Below are positions 48,738 to 58,325 of a stretch of DNA of 62,564 nt, one piece after another. Made by a program: the position numbers and the translations under genes. Source of the DNA: Plesiocystis pacifica SIR-1 (GTDB lineage Bacteria > Myxococcota_A > Polyangia > Nannocystales > Nannocystaceae); NCBI RefSeq assembly GCF_000170895.1, contig NZ_ABCS01000059.1:1-62564 (forward strand). The letters are read 5' to 3'. The notes under the pieces are model-generated. The model had not been told where the DNA came from, ran no database searches, and saw only the letters and a list, made by a program, of their open reading frames with translations. Position 1 is the first letter of the stretch, and the number at the start of each line of letters is the position of its first letter.

Positions 48738-50308
48738 AGCGGACTGCGATTGAAGGCATCACCCTCGCAACGACCCTGGCTCTGTTGGGCCCGAGCGCGT
48801 GCGTCCTCGTCTCTCTCCCCATCGATGACTCCGGCACCGAGGGCGGCACCGAGTCGGCCGACGAGGCGGACTGGGGCGAGACCACCGATGGCTCGGAGGG
48901 GTCGTCGAGCGAGGGCGTCGACGAGGGCGAGACCACCGGGGGCTGGGAAGACTCGTCGACCGAAGGGGTCGACGACGGCTGGGAGGGCTCGTCGAGCGAG
49001 GGCGTCGATGACGGCTGGGAGGGCTCGTCGAGCGAGGGCGTCGACGAGGGCGAGACCACGGACGGCCTGGTGTGCGAGGACCTCCAGGCCCAGTACGAGG
49101 AGCAGATCTCGACGACCGCGTGCGAGACCGACTGGGACTGCAAGCTCGTCCATGGCCACTGTGGCGTGGGCCTGGGCGGGTGCTGGCACGCCGTCAACGC
49201 TGGCGTGGACCAGGCCTTCCTCAACAGCCTGGCGATCGAGTGGGACGAGCTCGGCTGCCTCGAGGGGGGCGTGTGTGACTGCCCCGAGCCTCCCGCGGCG
49301 GCGGTGTGCAGCGAGCAGGGCGTGTGCGTCGGGCTGGAGCAGGTGCCCTGCGAGCCCATGGACGCCGTGGGCGTCGGGGACTGCGACGCGGAGTTCGGCG
49401 TGGCCTGGGACGGAGCCCAGTGCGTCTCGATCTCGGGCTGCGAGTGCGTGGGCACGGACTGCGCCATCGCCTACGCGTCCTTCGAGGACTGCGAGGCCGC
49501 CAACGCCGAGTGCAACGAGCCCGTGCCCTGCGAGGCCCAGGACGCCGAGGCCGTGGGCGCCTGCGAGATCGCCCTCGGGGTGTTCTGGAACGGCGCCCAG
49601 TGTGTGATGCTCTCGGGCTGCGAGTGCGTGGGGGCGGACTGCGCCGACTCCTACCCCTCCCTCGAGGCCTGCGAGGACGCCAACGCCGAGTGCACCGCCC
49701 AGGAAGAGGGCGCCCTGCGAGCGCTCCACCTGTTCGACTTCAACATCGAAGGTGACGTGGGCCTCGCCAGCCAGGGCCTGCTCTTCGCCGGCGTCGCGCA
49801 GGGCCAGAGCACGGAGTACACGAGCGTCAACCCGGGCCCCGGCGTCATCGAGATCTACCCCTCCGGCAGCCTCACGCCCTGGGCGACGGCGCCGATCGAG
49901 ATCAGCTCGGGCCACCAGCACACCGTGGCGATCGCGGGCGCGTTCCCGGACATGCACTTCGTGGTCATCGACGAGGGCAACGACGCCGTCCCCGTGGGCG
50001 TTCGTCGGATTCGCTTCGCCCACGCCCGGTCCGAGCTCGCCGGCCCCGTCGATCTGTGGTCGATGGGCCCCGACCCGGCCGTGGTCGCGGAGAGCATCCC
50101 GCTGTGGGCCCACGTCAGCGTGGACCTGGACGCGCAAGACGACGTCATCGCCATCGACTACGAGCAGGACGGCGTGCCCGATGCGCTGTTCCCCATCAAC
50201 GGCTTCTCGCCGGGCAGCGCGACGAACCTGTACATCTCCGACCTCGGCGGCGAGCAGCTCTTCGTGCAGACCTTCGACTCGATCACCGGCCAAATCGCGC
50301 CGTTCTAG
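48734..50308 (+). CDS. Cys-rich lipoprotein with DUF4397-like domain
   Basis: 524 residues from ATG 48734. The signal sequence ends at PSAC, a lipobox. Residues about 35-115 are an acidic Ser/Gly linker built of repeated EGSSSEGVDDGW units. A Cys-rich region follows, with two copies of a ~60-residue module beginning VPCEP/VPCEA and containing GAQCV, SGCECVG and CEAANAEC. The last ~190 residues resemble DUF4397 (LRALHLFDFNIEGDVGLASQ, GVIEIYPSGS, RIRFAHARSELAGPVDLW), a beta-sandwich found in secreted proteins. It is probably surface-exposed and anchored to the outer membrane. It is translationally coupled to the frameshifted gene upstream in the ECF operon. Confidence 0.82.
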   Translation: MKRTAIEGITLATTLALLGPSACVLVSLPIDDSGTEGGTESADEADWGETTDGSEGSSSEGVDEGETTGGWEDSSTEGVDDGWEGSSSEGVDDGWEGSSSEGVDEGETTDGLVCEDLQAQYEEQISTTACETDWDCKLVHGHCGVGLGGCWHAVNAGVDQAFLNSLAIEWDELGCLEGGVCDCPEPPAAAVCSEQGVCVGLEQVPCEPMDAVGVGDCDAEFGVAWDGAQCVSISGCECVGTDCAIAYASFEDCEAANAECNEPVPCEAQDAEAVGACEIALGVFWNGAQCVMLSGCECVGADCADSYPSLEACEDANAECTAQEEGALRALHLFDFNIEGDVGLASQGLLFAGVAQGQSTEYTSVNPGPGVIEIYPSGSLTPWATAPIEISSGHQHTVAIAGAFPDMHFVVIDEGNDAVPVGVRRIRFAHARSELAGPVDLWSMGPDPAVVAESIPLWAHVSVDLDAQDDVIAIDYEQDGVPDALFPINGFSPGSATNLYISDLGGEQLFVQTFDSITGQIAPF

Positions 50309-50329
50309 TCCAGCTGCGCTGGGCTAGAA
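50303..50329 (+). terminator. hairpin at the end of the ECF operon
   Basis: A 12-bp stem with one G-U pair and a 3-nt loop that includes the stop codon of the lipoprotein gene. It is followed by CTTCTAATC rather than a proper T run, so termination may be weak. Confidence 0.45.
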
Positions 50330-50423
50330 CTTCTAATCTCGATGGAGGGGCTTCGCAGCCCTCCCCCGCGCCGGCGAAGCCGTCACGGGGCCCCCTCCCC
50401 GGCGGTCGGGCTTTCGCCCTCCG
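50330..50423. other. hairpin-rich spacer, no gene
   Basis: Short hairpins (GGGCT-TCGC-AGCCC at about 50349, GGGC-TTTC-GCCC near 50408) precede the tandem array. No coding pattern is seen. Confidence 0.4.
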
Positions 50424-50682
50424 TCTCGCTACGATCACTCGCTTTGGATCGGGTCTCGCTACGATCACTCGCTTTGGATCGGGTCTCGCTACGATCACTC
50501 GCTTTGGATCGGGTCTCGCTACGATCACTCGCTTTGGATCGGGTCTCGCTACGATCACTCGCTTTGGATCGGGTCTCGCTACGATCACTCGCTTTGGAGC
50601 CGGGCTCGTTGCGGTCGCTAGCTTTGGATCCGGGCTCGTTACGGTCGCTAGCCCGGATCCGGGCTCGCTACGGTCGCTAGCC
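50424..50682. repeat. 30-bp tandem repeat array
   Basis: Unit TCTCGCTACGATCACTCGCT plus TTGGATCGGG (30 bp). Five copies are identical and a sixth changes only at its end (50424-50603). They are followed by three diverged units with GTTGCGGTCGCTAGC-type changes to about 50682, where the array meets the 3' end of the minus-strand pyrophosphorylase gene. Its period is a multiple of three, so all frames stay open, but the peptides look non-genic. Confidence 0.9.
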
Positions 50683-51837
50683 GCGGAGCTTGCGAACCAT
50701 TGCGCGCATGCGCGGACCCGCGGCGGCCAGGTCGTCGCGGGTCTTGATCGGCAAGAAGCGGCGCGAGCGGTCGACCTCGAAGTAGTAGGCCTCGAGCTGC
50801 TCGGTGGCTTGGCCGATCAGCTGCTCGAACTGGACGACCTCGATCTCGCCGCCCTCGGGCAGGGCGAGCTTGCGCTGGACCGGGAACCAGTCGAGGTCGA
50901 AGTCGCGGTCGATGGCCGAGAGCCAAAACCACAGCGTGTTGGTGTTGAACTGGGGGTAGACGTCCATGTCGACCCCGGCGGGCAGGCGAAAGCCCTCGAC
51001 GATCACCGGGCGCCCGGCGAGCACGGCGATGCAGCCGCCCTTGTCGCCCTCGCGGCGCACGACCTCGACGCTCATGTGCGCCCCGGCGTCGATGGCCTCG
51101 ATGTGGGCCCCGAGCAGGATCGGCTCGAGCTCGGCCCCGAGGTTGTCGACGTTGGACACGATCATGTGCTCGACGCCTTGCTGACGCAGGGTGTGCAGCA
51201 CCCCGCTCGCGCGCAGGCGGCCGAGGGTGTCGCCGTGACCGGGCGCCGTGTAGATCAGGTTGTCGGGATAGTTCGCGCCCTCGGGCAGGTGGGCCAGGGG
51301 CTCGCCCTGGGGGGTGACCCGGGGCATGACCGATTGCGCGAAGCTAAAGCGCATCGACTCGGGGATGCCGGCCCAGTCGATCTTCTCGAGGTAGGCCTCG
51401 CTCGTCGCCTGGGTCGCGAAGCTGTGCATGATGACCACCGGCACGTTCGCCTGGTAGGTCTCGATCAGCTTGCGGACCTGGGCGAGCTTGACCCACAAGA
51501 AGGCCTCGTCTCCCTCGGCCACCGGGACCACGCCCTTGGCTGTGCCACCGAAGCGCGTGGCCATCCCGCCGTTGAGGATCAGCACGGCCGCGCGGCCGTT
51601 TCGGAGCGCATATTCGCCGCGCTCGGCGAGCTGGCCGAGGTTGCGCTCACCTCCGACCCGCGGGCCGAAGGTCCGGAAGTCCAGTACCGGGGACCGGGGG
51701 AGCACGCTCAGCGGGTCTGGCGCCCGGGGCAGTTTGACGGTCGCAGCGCTCAGGTAGCCGTCCCGCAAGCGTGAGCGAAGGGCCTCGAAGGCCTCCCGGT
51801 CAAAGGCGTATCCGGCGACGGTGGGACGCAACTCCAC
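50677..51837 (-). CDS. UTP-glucose-1-phosphate uridylyltransferase family protein
   Basis: 386 residues. The nucleotide-binding signature reads LNGGMATRFGGTAKGVVP, a variant of the GGxGTRxG...PK loop of the UDPGP family. Downstream, MIVSNVDNLGA is the metal/substrate loop, and VYPQFNTNTLWF matches the FNTNN segment of eukaryote-type pyrophosphorylases. The enzyme would make UDP-sugars from sugar 1-phosphates and UTP; glucose versus N-acetylhexosamine cannot be decided. GTG 51837 has AGGA just upstream. Its stop region abuts the tandem repeat array. It is divergent from the RNase E/G gene. Confidence 0.85.
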   Translation of the reverse strand: MELRPTVAGYAFDREAFEALRSRLRDGYLSAATVKLPRAPDPLSVLPRSPVLDFRTFGPRVGGERNLGQLAERGEYALRNGRAAVLILNGGMATRFGGTAKGVVPVAEGDEAFLWVKLAQVRKLIETYQANVPVVIMHSFATQATSEAYLEKIDWAGIPESMRFSFAQSVMPRVTPQGEPLAHLPEGANYPDNLIYTAPGHGDTLGRLRASGVLHTLRQQGVEHMIVSNVDNLGAELEPILLGAHIEAIDAGAHMSVEVVRREGDKGGCIAVLAGRPVIVEGFRLPAGVDMDVYPQFNTNTLWFWLSAIDRDFDLDWFPVQRKLALPEGGEIEVVQFEQLIGQATEQLEAYYFEVDRSRRFLPIKTRDDLAAAGPRMRAMVRKLRG

Positions 51838-51960
51838 GTGTCCTAAATATCACCGTGAACGGACCTTTGACCAATTCTGCTGCCGCAAACAGCTGTCATT
51901 GCTGGCTCTGAGGACTGACTCGTGAGTCGCGCGGCGCGAAACCAAGCACCTCGGGGCAAC

Positions 51961-51972
51961 ACCTGTACAGGT
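51961..51972. promoter_or_regulatory. perfect palindrome ACCTGTACAGGT
   Basis: A 12-bp perfect palindrome 60 bp upstream of the RNase E/G start in the divergent region. It could be an operator; no known box is matched with confidence. Confidence 0.3.
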
Positions 51973-52031
51973 CGCGCGGCCCCCTGCGCGAGGCCGCCCC
52001 GCCGTGCTAACACTCGTCGGCCGACCCTCTC

Positions 52032-53555
<1,524 letters not shown>

Positions 53556-53623
53556 CCTGCCCACCCCGGTGATCTGCCACAAAGTCGCGGATCACGGGGG
53601 AAGCGCGATATGCTGGCCGCGCG

Positions 53624-54211
53624 GTGACGCGTCGACGGGATGACTCAAGCCCCCACGAGCCGGGGGAGCGGCGACGCTCGGAGCGGGTGAGCATCAACCG
53701 CGAGTTCGCGGGGCTCGAGGTGGGCGGCACGAGCGGGACTTGGGTCTCCGATCTGTCGACCACCGGGGTGTTCGTGCACACCAGCGACATCCTCACGATC
53801 GGGGCGAGCATCGAGCTGCGCTTTAGCGTGCTGCTCGACGATCCCGTGGTCGTCGAGGTCCTCGGCGAGGTCGTGCGGCACTCGGACGACCCGCCGGGCA
53901 TGGGCATCCGCTTCACCCGGGTCGACCCGGCCATGCGGCTGCGCATCGACGAGTGCCTCGCGCGGCGCCGACCCATCGACAGCGGCGCGCCCTTGGGCAC
54001 GCCCAAGAGCGCGGGCAAGCGCCGGCGGACCCCCACTCGGCCCCAGGGCAGCGACTCCATCGCGGCGGTGACGGGCAGCGGGCGTCACCGGCAGGTGCGC
54101 TCTCTGGGCGGAGACGAGACCGGGGCCCTCCCCATCGTGGGCACCCCGGCGCCGGTGATCGACGAGTCCCGGGACTCGATGTCCGTCTCGGGTGAGATCG
54201 GCGGGGATTGA
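53624..54211 (+). CDS. PilZ-domain protein
   Basis: 195 residues from GTG 53624. The PilZ domain covers about residues 15-110, with the c-di-GMP-binding RRRSERV motif (16-22) and the D-x-S-x-x-G motif as DLSTTGVFV near 44. The strand GMGIRFTRVD follows. The remaining ~85 residues are low complexity with no clear fold. In myxobacteria PilZ proteins affect motility and other c-di-GMP outputs. It stands alone between RNase E/G and the J-domain gene. Confidence 0.88.
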   Translation: MTRRRDDSSPHEPGERRRSERVSINREFAGLEVGGTSGTWVSDLSTTGVFVHTSDILTIGASIELRFSVLLDDPVVVEVLGEVVRHSDDPPGMGIRFTRVDPAMRLRIDECLARRRPIDSGAPLGTPKSAGKRRRTPTRPQGSDSIAAVTGSGRHRQVRSLGGDETGALPIVGTPAPVIDESRDSMSVSGEIGGD

Positions 54212-54311
54212 GCTGAGCCCCCTCCTCGGGGCCTGACAGCGGCACCTGGAAGCGGGGCCGCCGAGGCGGGCAGCCGGATTTGTATTCGGGGCCCAGAGGC
54301 ACCAAACTCTG

Positions 54312-54791
54312 GTGGTGGGCATCGGGAAACGGCTAATCGACGTCGCGCGCGCGAACGTCACGGACTTCGCCAGCGCGTTCACGACCGATCCCGAGGTTCG
54401 AGAGCGTCGGCGCCTCGATGACGAGCTCGAGCGGGAGCTCGCCCAGGAGGTCGACAACACGATCGGCGCGCGGGCGGGCCGTCGCGCTCGCAACGTGGCC
54501 GACAAGGCCGAGGAGGCCTGGGAGCGCGCCTTCGACGAGGCCCGGGCGCGGGGCGGGACGAGCGGCCGCGCCGGGGTGACGCCCCGGACCATCGAGGGCT
54601 GGTACCGGACCCTCGAGGTGCCCCCGGGCTCCGACTTCACCGTCGTGCGCAAGTCCTACCGCAAGCTGGTCGCCAAGTATCACCCCGACCGCTTCGCCTC
54701 CGATCCCGACAAGTACGCCGCGGCGACCGAAGTCGCGCGCAAGATCACCGAGGCCTACGAAGGCATCAAGACCCACATCGGCGAGGGCTAG
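54312..54791 (+). CDS. J-domain (DnaJ-like) protein
   Basis: 159 residues. The C-terminal half is a J domain (YRTLEVPPGSDFTVVRKSYR, YHPDRFASDP) with the essential His-Pro-Asp, which stimulates Hsp70 ATPase. The N-terminal half is helical and charged (RRRLDDELERELAQEV), probably a targeting or partner-binding region. There is no Gly/Phe or zinc-finger part, so it is a type III J protein. Starts GTG 54312 or 54315. The last ~15 residues after the J domain are short. Confidence 0.9.
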   Translation: MVGIGKRLIDVARANVTDFASAFTTDPEVRERRRLDDELERELAQEVDNTIGARAGRRARNVADKAEEAWERAFDEARARGGTSGRAGVTPRTIEGWYRTLEVPPGSDFTVVRKSYRKLVAKYHPDRFASDPDKYAAATEVARKITEAYEGIKTHIGEG

Positions 54792-54845
54792 GGGTTTTTT
54801 GTGCTTGACCGCCCCTGCGCGCTCCACTAAATCCGCGCGACAGCA

Positions 54846-55715
54846 ATGGCCAAGCGTCGTTCGTCGAAGCGTTCAAAACTAGTGGGTCGCGCAGCCGAGG
54901 TGGATCGTCACGATCTCTACGAGCTGTCCGTCCAGGATCCCGAGACCGAGGTCGCCTTCGTCGCGGAGACCTTCCGCAAGCTCCGGGGCCGCGAGGCGCT
55001 GAGCCTGCGCGAGGGCTTTTGCGGAACGGCGGTGTTCAGCCTCGAGTGGGTCCGCACCGACGAGCGGCGCACGGCGATCGGCGTCGACCTGCACAAGCCG
55101 ACCATGAGCTGGGGCATGCGCAAGCGCATCCGCCCGGCGTGCAAGGCCGACGGGGTCGACTACGCCGCGCGCATCGAGCTGCGCAAGGCCAACGTGCTCG
55201 AGCCCGAGCCGCCGCGGACCGACGTCGCCGTCGGCTACAACTTCTCCTACTGGTGCTTCAAGACCCGGGACCAGCTGCGCGCCTACTTCGAGGCCGCGAA
55301 GGCCGGCCTGGTCGAGGACGGGGTGCTCTTCCTCGACGCCTACGGCGGCAGCGAGATGAGTATGCCCGACCACAACGCCCGGCAGGTCGTGGACCCCGAG
55401 GGCGTGGTCAACGACGGCGAGCCCTTCACCTACGAGTGGGAGCAGCTCGACTACGACCCGCTGACCCACGACATGAACTGCGCGATCCACTTCGAGCTCG
55501 AGGACGGCTCGCGCATCGAGGAGGCCTACACCTACTCGTGGCGGGTGTGGAGCCTGCCCGAGCTGCGCGAGCTCCTGCTCGAGGCCGGCTTCTCCCGGGT
55601 CCGCGTGTGGGCCGAGCAAGAGGACGAAGACGGCGACGAGACCGGCGTCTACACCTCGATTACCCGCCTCGACAATCGTGGCGTATGGTGGGTCTACCTC
55701 ACGGCGGAAGTCTAA
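54846..55715 (+). CDS. class I SAM-dependent methyltransferase, paralogue 1
   Basis: 289 residues. After a basic N-terminus, residues about 55-190 form a Rossmann methyltransferase core. Motif I is the variant LREGFCGTAVFSLEW rather than GxGxG, followed by AIGVDLHKPTM, FSYWCFKTRDQLRAYF and LVEDGVLFLDAYGG. The C-terminal part (THDMNCAIHFELEDGSRIEE, YTYSWRVWSLPELRELLLEA) is the usual substrate cap. It matches the FCGTA-type methyltransferase family of unknown substrate. Its stop overlaps the start of a paralogue (TAATG), so the two are translationally coupled. Confidence 0.85.
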   Translation: MAKRRSSKRSKLVGRAAEVDRHDLYELSVQDPETEVAFVAETFRKLRGREALSLREGFCGTAVFSLEWVRTDERRTAIGVDLHKPTMSWGMRKRIRPACKADGVDYAARIELRKANVLEPEPPRTDVAVGYNFSYWCFKTRDQLRAYFEAAKAGLVEDGVLFLDAYGGSEMSMPDHNARQVVDPEGVVNDGEPFTYEWEQLDYDPLTHDMNCAIHFELEDGSRIEEAYTYSWRVWSLPELRELLLEAGFSRVRVWAEQEDEDGDETGVYTSITRLDNRGVWWVYLTAEV

Positions 55716-56632
55716 TGGGCGGCAAGAAGCACAAGCGCAAGCGCAAGACCAAGAAGGCCCGCCAAACGCTGGCCGACCTCGCGGACACCCACGAGCTCTA
55801 CGAGCAGGCCGTCCAGTCCCCCGAGGCGGACTGCGAGCTGTTCTCGACCATCTATGAAGAGCTGCGCGGCTCGAGCCCCGCGCTGCTGCGCGAGGACTTT
55901 TGTGGCACGGCCCAGCTGTCCTTGACCTGGTGCCTCGAGGACGAGTCGCGCCGGGCGATCGGCGTCGACTACGACGCGGCCACCCTCGAGTGGGGGCGGG
56001 TCAACAACCTCGAGCCCAACGCGGACGCCATCGGCGATCGCCTGCAGCTGATCGAGGCCGACGTGCTCGAGGTCGACAACGAGGCCATCGAGGGCGCCGA
56101 CGTGGTCGCGGCGCTGAACTTCAGCTTCTGCATCTTCAAGGAGCGCCACGTCCTCAAGCGCTACCTCGAGCAGGTCTACACCAGCCTCGCGGACCGGGGC
56201 CTGGCCTTCTTCGAGCTGTTCGGCGGGCTCACGGCCATCGACACCGACGAGGAGACCCGCGAACTCGAGGACTTCGACTACGTGTGGGAGCAGGCCTCCT
56301 TCAACCCGATCACCAACGAGATCGTCTGCCACATCCACTTCGAGTTCAGCGACGGTTCGCGGCTCGAGAAGGCCTTCACCTACGACTGGCGGCTGTGGTC
56401 GATCACCGAGATGCGCGACCTCCTCTACGCGGTCGGTTTCGAGAACGTCCGCGTCTACTGGGAGAAGGTCGAAGAAGAGGACGAGGACGACGACGACGAC
56501 GACGACGGGATGCTCGAGGGCACGGGCGAGTACGAGGAGGTCGAGGTCGTCGAGCAGCAGGACAGCTGGCTCGTCTACATCGTCGCCGAAAAAGCCCGCG
56601 CCGACCCCTCTGGCGGGGCGACGCGGGCTTAG
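55715..56632 (+). CDS. class I SAM-dependent methyltransferase, paralogue 2
   Basis: 305 residues, homologous to the preceding gene over its whole length: LREDFCGTAQLSLTW, AIGVDYDAATLEW, ALNFSFCIFKERHVL, LADRGLAFFELFGG, HIHFEFSDGSRLEK and YDWRLWSITEMRDLL. It differs by a Lys/Arg-rich N-terminus (KHKRKRKTKKAR) and an acidic insertion with seven consecutive Asp near residue 260. Two coupled copies suggest a heterodimer in which one subunit may be regulatory. The 3' end of the gene overlaps a terminator for the convergent gene. Confidence 0.85.
   Translation: MGGKKHKRKRKTKKARQTLADLADTHELYEQAVQSPEADCELFSTIYEELRGSSPALLREDFCGTAQLSLTWCLEDESRRAIGVDYDAATLEWGRVNNLEPNADAIGDRLQLIEADVLEVDNEAIEGADVVAALNFSFCIFKERHVLKRYLEQVYTSLADRGLAFFELFGGLTAIDTDEETRELEDFDYVWEQASFNPITNEIVCHIHFEFSDGSRLEKAFTYDWRLWSITEMRDLLYAVGFENVRVYWEKVEEEDEDDDDDDDGMLEGTGEYEEVEVVEQQDSWLVYIVAEKARADPSGGATRA
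56589..56630 (-). terminator. terminator of the Cys-rich lipoprotein gene, inside the methyltransferase 3' end
   Basis: On the minus strand, arms AAGCCCGCG / CGCGGGCTT enclose an inner CCCC/GGGG pair and are followed by TTTTTC. It lies 34 bp past the lipoprotein stop, within the last codons of the convergent methyltransferase. Confidence 0.65.
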
Positions 56633-56663
56633 CAGCTCGTCTAGCTCGGGCTAGCGGGCGAGC

Positions 56664-57923
56664 TCAGATGCACTGCTGCAGGGCGGGGTGGCAGGCGTTG
56701 GCGCAGTCGGCGTTGAGGCTGCAGGGCGCCCCGGCCTCGCCGGTGGTGCACTGGTCGGTCAGGTCCGAGCAGTAGGGCGCGGCCGCGGAGCAGTCCGTGT
56801 CGAAGTCGCAGGCGTCGCCTTCGTTGCCGGCGGAGCAGGCACCGAGGGAGCACAGCGGCGCGTCGGCGGAGCAGTCCGAGTCGTAGTCGCAGGCGTCGCC
56901 GAGGTCACCCTCGGAGCAGGCGCCCTGCGAGCACAGCGGCGCGTCGCCCGAGCAGTCGCCGTCGTAGCCGCAGGCGTCACCGAGCGCACCGGCCGAGCAG
57001 GTCTCGGCGCCCTCGTCACCCACGCACAGCGGCGCGTCGGGGGAGCAGTCGTTGACGACGTCGCAGGAGTCGCCCGCGTTGCCAGCGGAGCACTCGTCGA
57101 CGGCGCAGTAGGGGGCGTCGGCGGAGCAGTCGCTGTCATAGTTGCAGCTGTCCCCGGCCGCGCCGGCGGAGCAGAGCCCACCCGAGCACAGGGGCGCGTC
57201 CACACCGCAGTCCGCGTCGCCGTTGCAGGCGTCTCCGACGGCGCCCTCGGAGCACTGGCCGAAGGCGCAATAGGGGGCGCCCGGCGAGCAGTCCGCGTCG
57301 CCCGCACAGCTGTCGCCCTCGGCACCGGGGGAGCAGGTCCCGCTCGCGCAGTAGGGGGCCGAGGGGGAGCAGTCGAGGTCGTTGACGCAGCCCGAGCCCG
57401 AGCCGCCAGCGGAGCACTCGTTGTTCACGCAGGAGGGGGCGCCGGGGGAGCAATCGCTGTTGAACAGGCAAGCGTCTCCGGCATCACCGGGCGAGCAAGC
57501 CCCGTCCGCGCAGTAGGGCGCGGTCGCGTTGCAGTGCGAGTCATAGTTGCAGGCGTCACCTTCACCACCGTCCAGACACACGCCGTCGGCGCAGCGGTTT
57601 CCGGGGGCACAGTCCTGGTTGTAGTCACAGGGATCGCCGTCGCTGCCGTCGTAGCAGAGGCCGCTGACGCAAGCGGGGGCGTCATCGGGGCAGTGGGAGT
57701 CCCAGGTGCAGGTCTCACCCTCGTGGGTCTGGGCCGAGCTCTCGCCGGGGGCCAGGGTGTCGTCGAGGGTTTCGAAGGCGCTCGATTCTTCGACCAGCGG
57801 TTCGCCTTCGATGCTCTCCTCTTCGAGGGTGCATGCGCTCAATGCACCGACGGCGCAGAGTGTAGCGAATAGGGTGGAGATCCGGGGTTGGGTGTCCCGA
57901 CGAAGGAGCGACATTTTGAACAT
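56664..57923 (-). CDS. Cys-rich repeat lipoprotein
   Basis: 419 residues from ATG 57923. A lipobox (GALSAC) at residues 26-31 is followed by an acidic, Ser-rich linker. Residues about 70-419 consist of some 14 tandem units of about 24 residues following GD-x-C-x-x-D-x-D-C-s-x-x-A-P-x-C-x-x-G-x-C-S. Each has four Cys, so the fold is probably a disulfide-stapled rod. This repeat type is common in surface proteins of Nannocystaceae-like myxobacteria. The end departs from the pattern (NACHPALQQCI). It is probably anchored in the outer membrane. An AT-rich region lies upstream. Confidence 0.85.
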   Translation of the reverse strand: MFKMSLLRRDTQPRISTLFATLCAVGALSACTLEEESIEGEPLVEESSAFETLDDTLAPGESSAQTHEGETCTWDSHCPDDAPACVSGLCYDGSDGDPCDYNQDCAPGNRCADGVCLDGGEGDACNYDSHCNATAPYCADGACSPGDAGDACLFNSDCSPGAPSCVNNECSAGGSGSGCVNDLDCSPSAPYCASGTCSPGAEGDSCAGDADCSPGAPYCAFGQCSEGAVGDACNGDADCGVDAPLCSGGLCSAGAAGDSCNYDSDCSADAPYCAVDECSAGNAGDSCDVVNDCSPDAPLCVGDEGAETCSAGALGDACGYDGDCSGDAPLCSQGACSEGDLGDACDYDSDCSADAPLCSLGACSAGNEGDACDFDTDCSAAAPYCSDLTDQCTTGEAGAPCSLNADCANACHPALQQCI

Positions 57924-58325
57924 GGAGGCAAACTAGCAAGTGGTGCCAATTAATCAACTCATTAAATGGTGTCTTGTTCGTGCTGAAATGGCACAGGAAA
58001 TTACAAGATTGACTTCACTGGTAATATTCGCGCATGCAGGTTGTATTTTCATCAGGTACCGAAGCCAAATCGTATCACTCTGTGCCTCATGGGTGACCAA
58101 AAGTGTCAGGGGTGACGTGGCGTGACATGGGGGTCAGTCAGCCGAAAGTAGATAAGTTATTTGTGGCTAGTCTGGGCGAGAATTTAGAAATCAGCCGAAG
58201 AGCGCGCGCATTTCGGGGTTCACGCGCATGGCGGAGCGTGCGCACGAACGCGCGCAAAGTCGTGCCGACCCCGCATCGGGGGGCACCGCGGGGCCCAAAA
58301 GGGAGGTACGCTCCCCGGCAACCAG
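57924..58325. other. 400-bp AT-rich gap between divergent genes
   Basis: Markedly AT-rich compared with the rest of the window from about 57930 to 58200. A dyad (CCAATTAAT-N6-ATTAAATGG, 57946-57969) sits 22 bp upstream of the Cys-rich lipoprotein gene. TGTCA...TGACA arms lie near 58096-58120. A GTG-initiated 61-codon frame at 57940-58125 has no convincing protein pattern. It probably holds both promoters. Confidence 0.5.

Noticed and set aside
50424..50603. CRISPR array
   Set aside because: Repeats are directly adjacent with no unique spacers and there are no cas genes.
50342..50680. A protein made of VSLRSLALDR repeats across the tandem array
   Set aside because: The period of 30 bp keeps all frames open; there is no ribosome site and no protein-like composition outside the repeat.
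57940..58125. 61-codon ORF in the AT-rich gap
   Set aside because: No ribosome site, no family, and it overlaps the likely promoter of the divergent lipoprotein.
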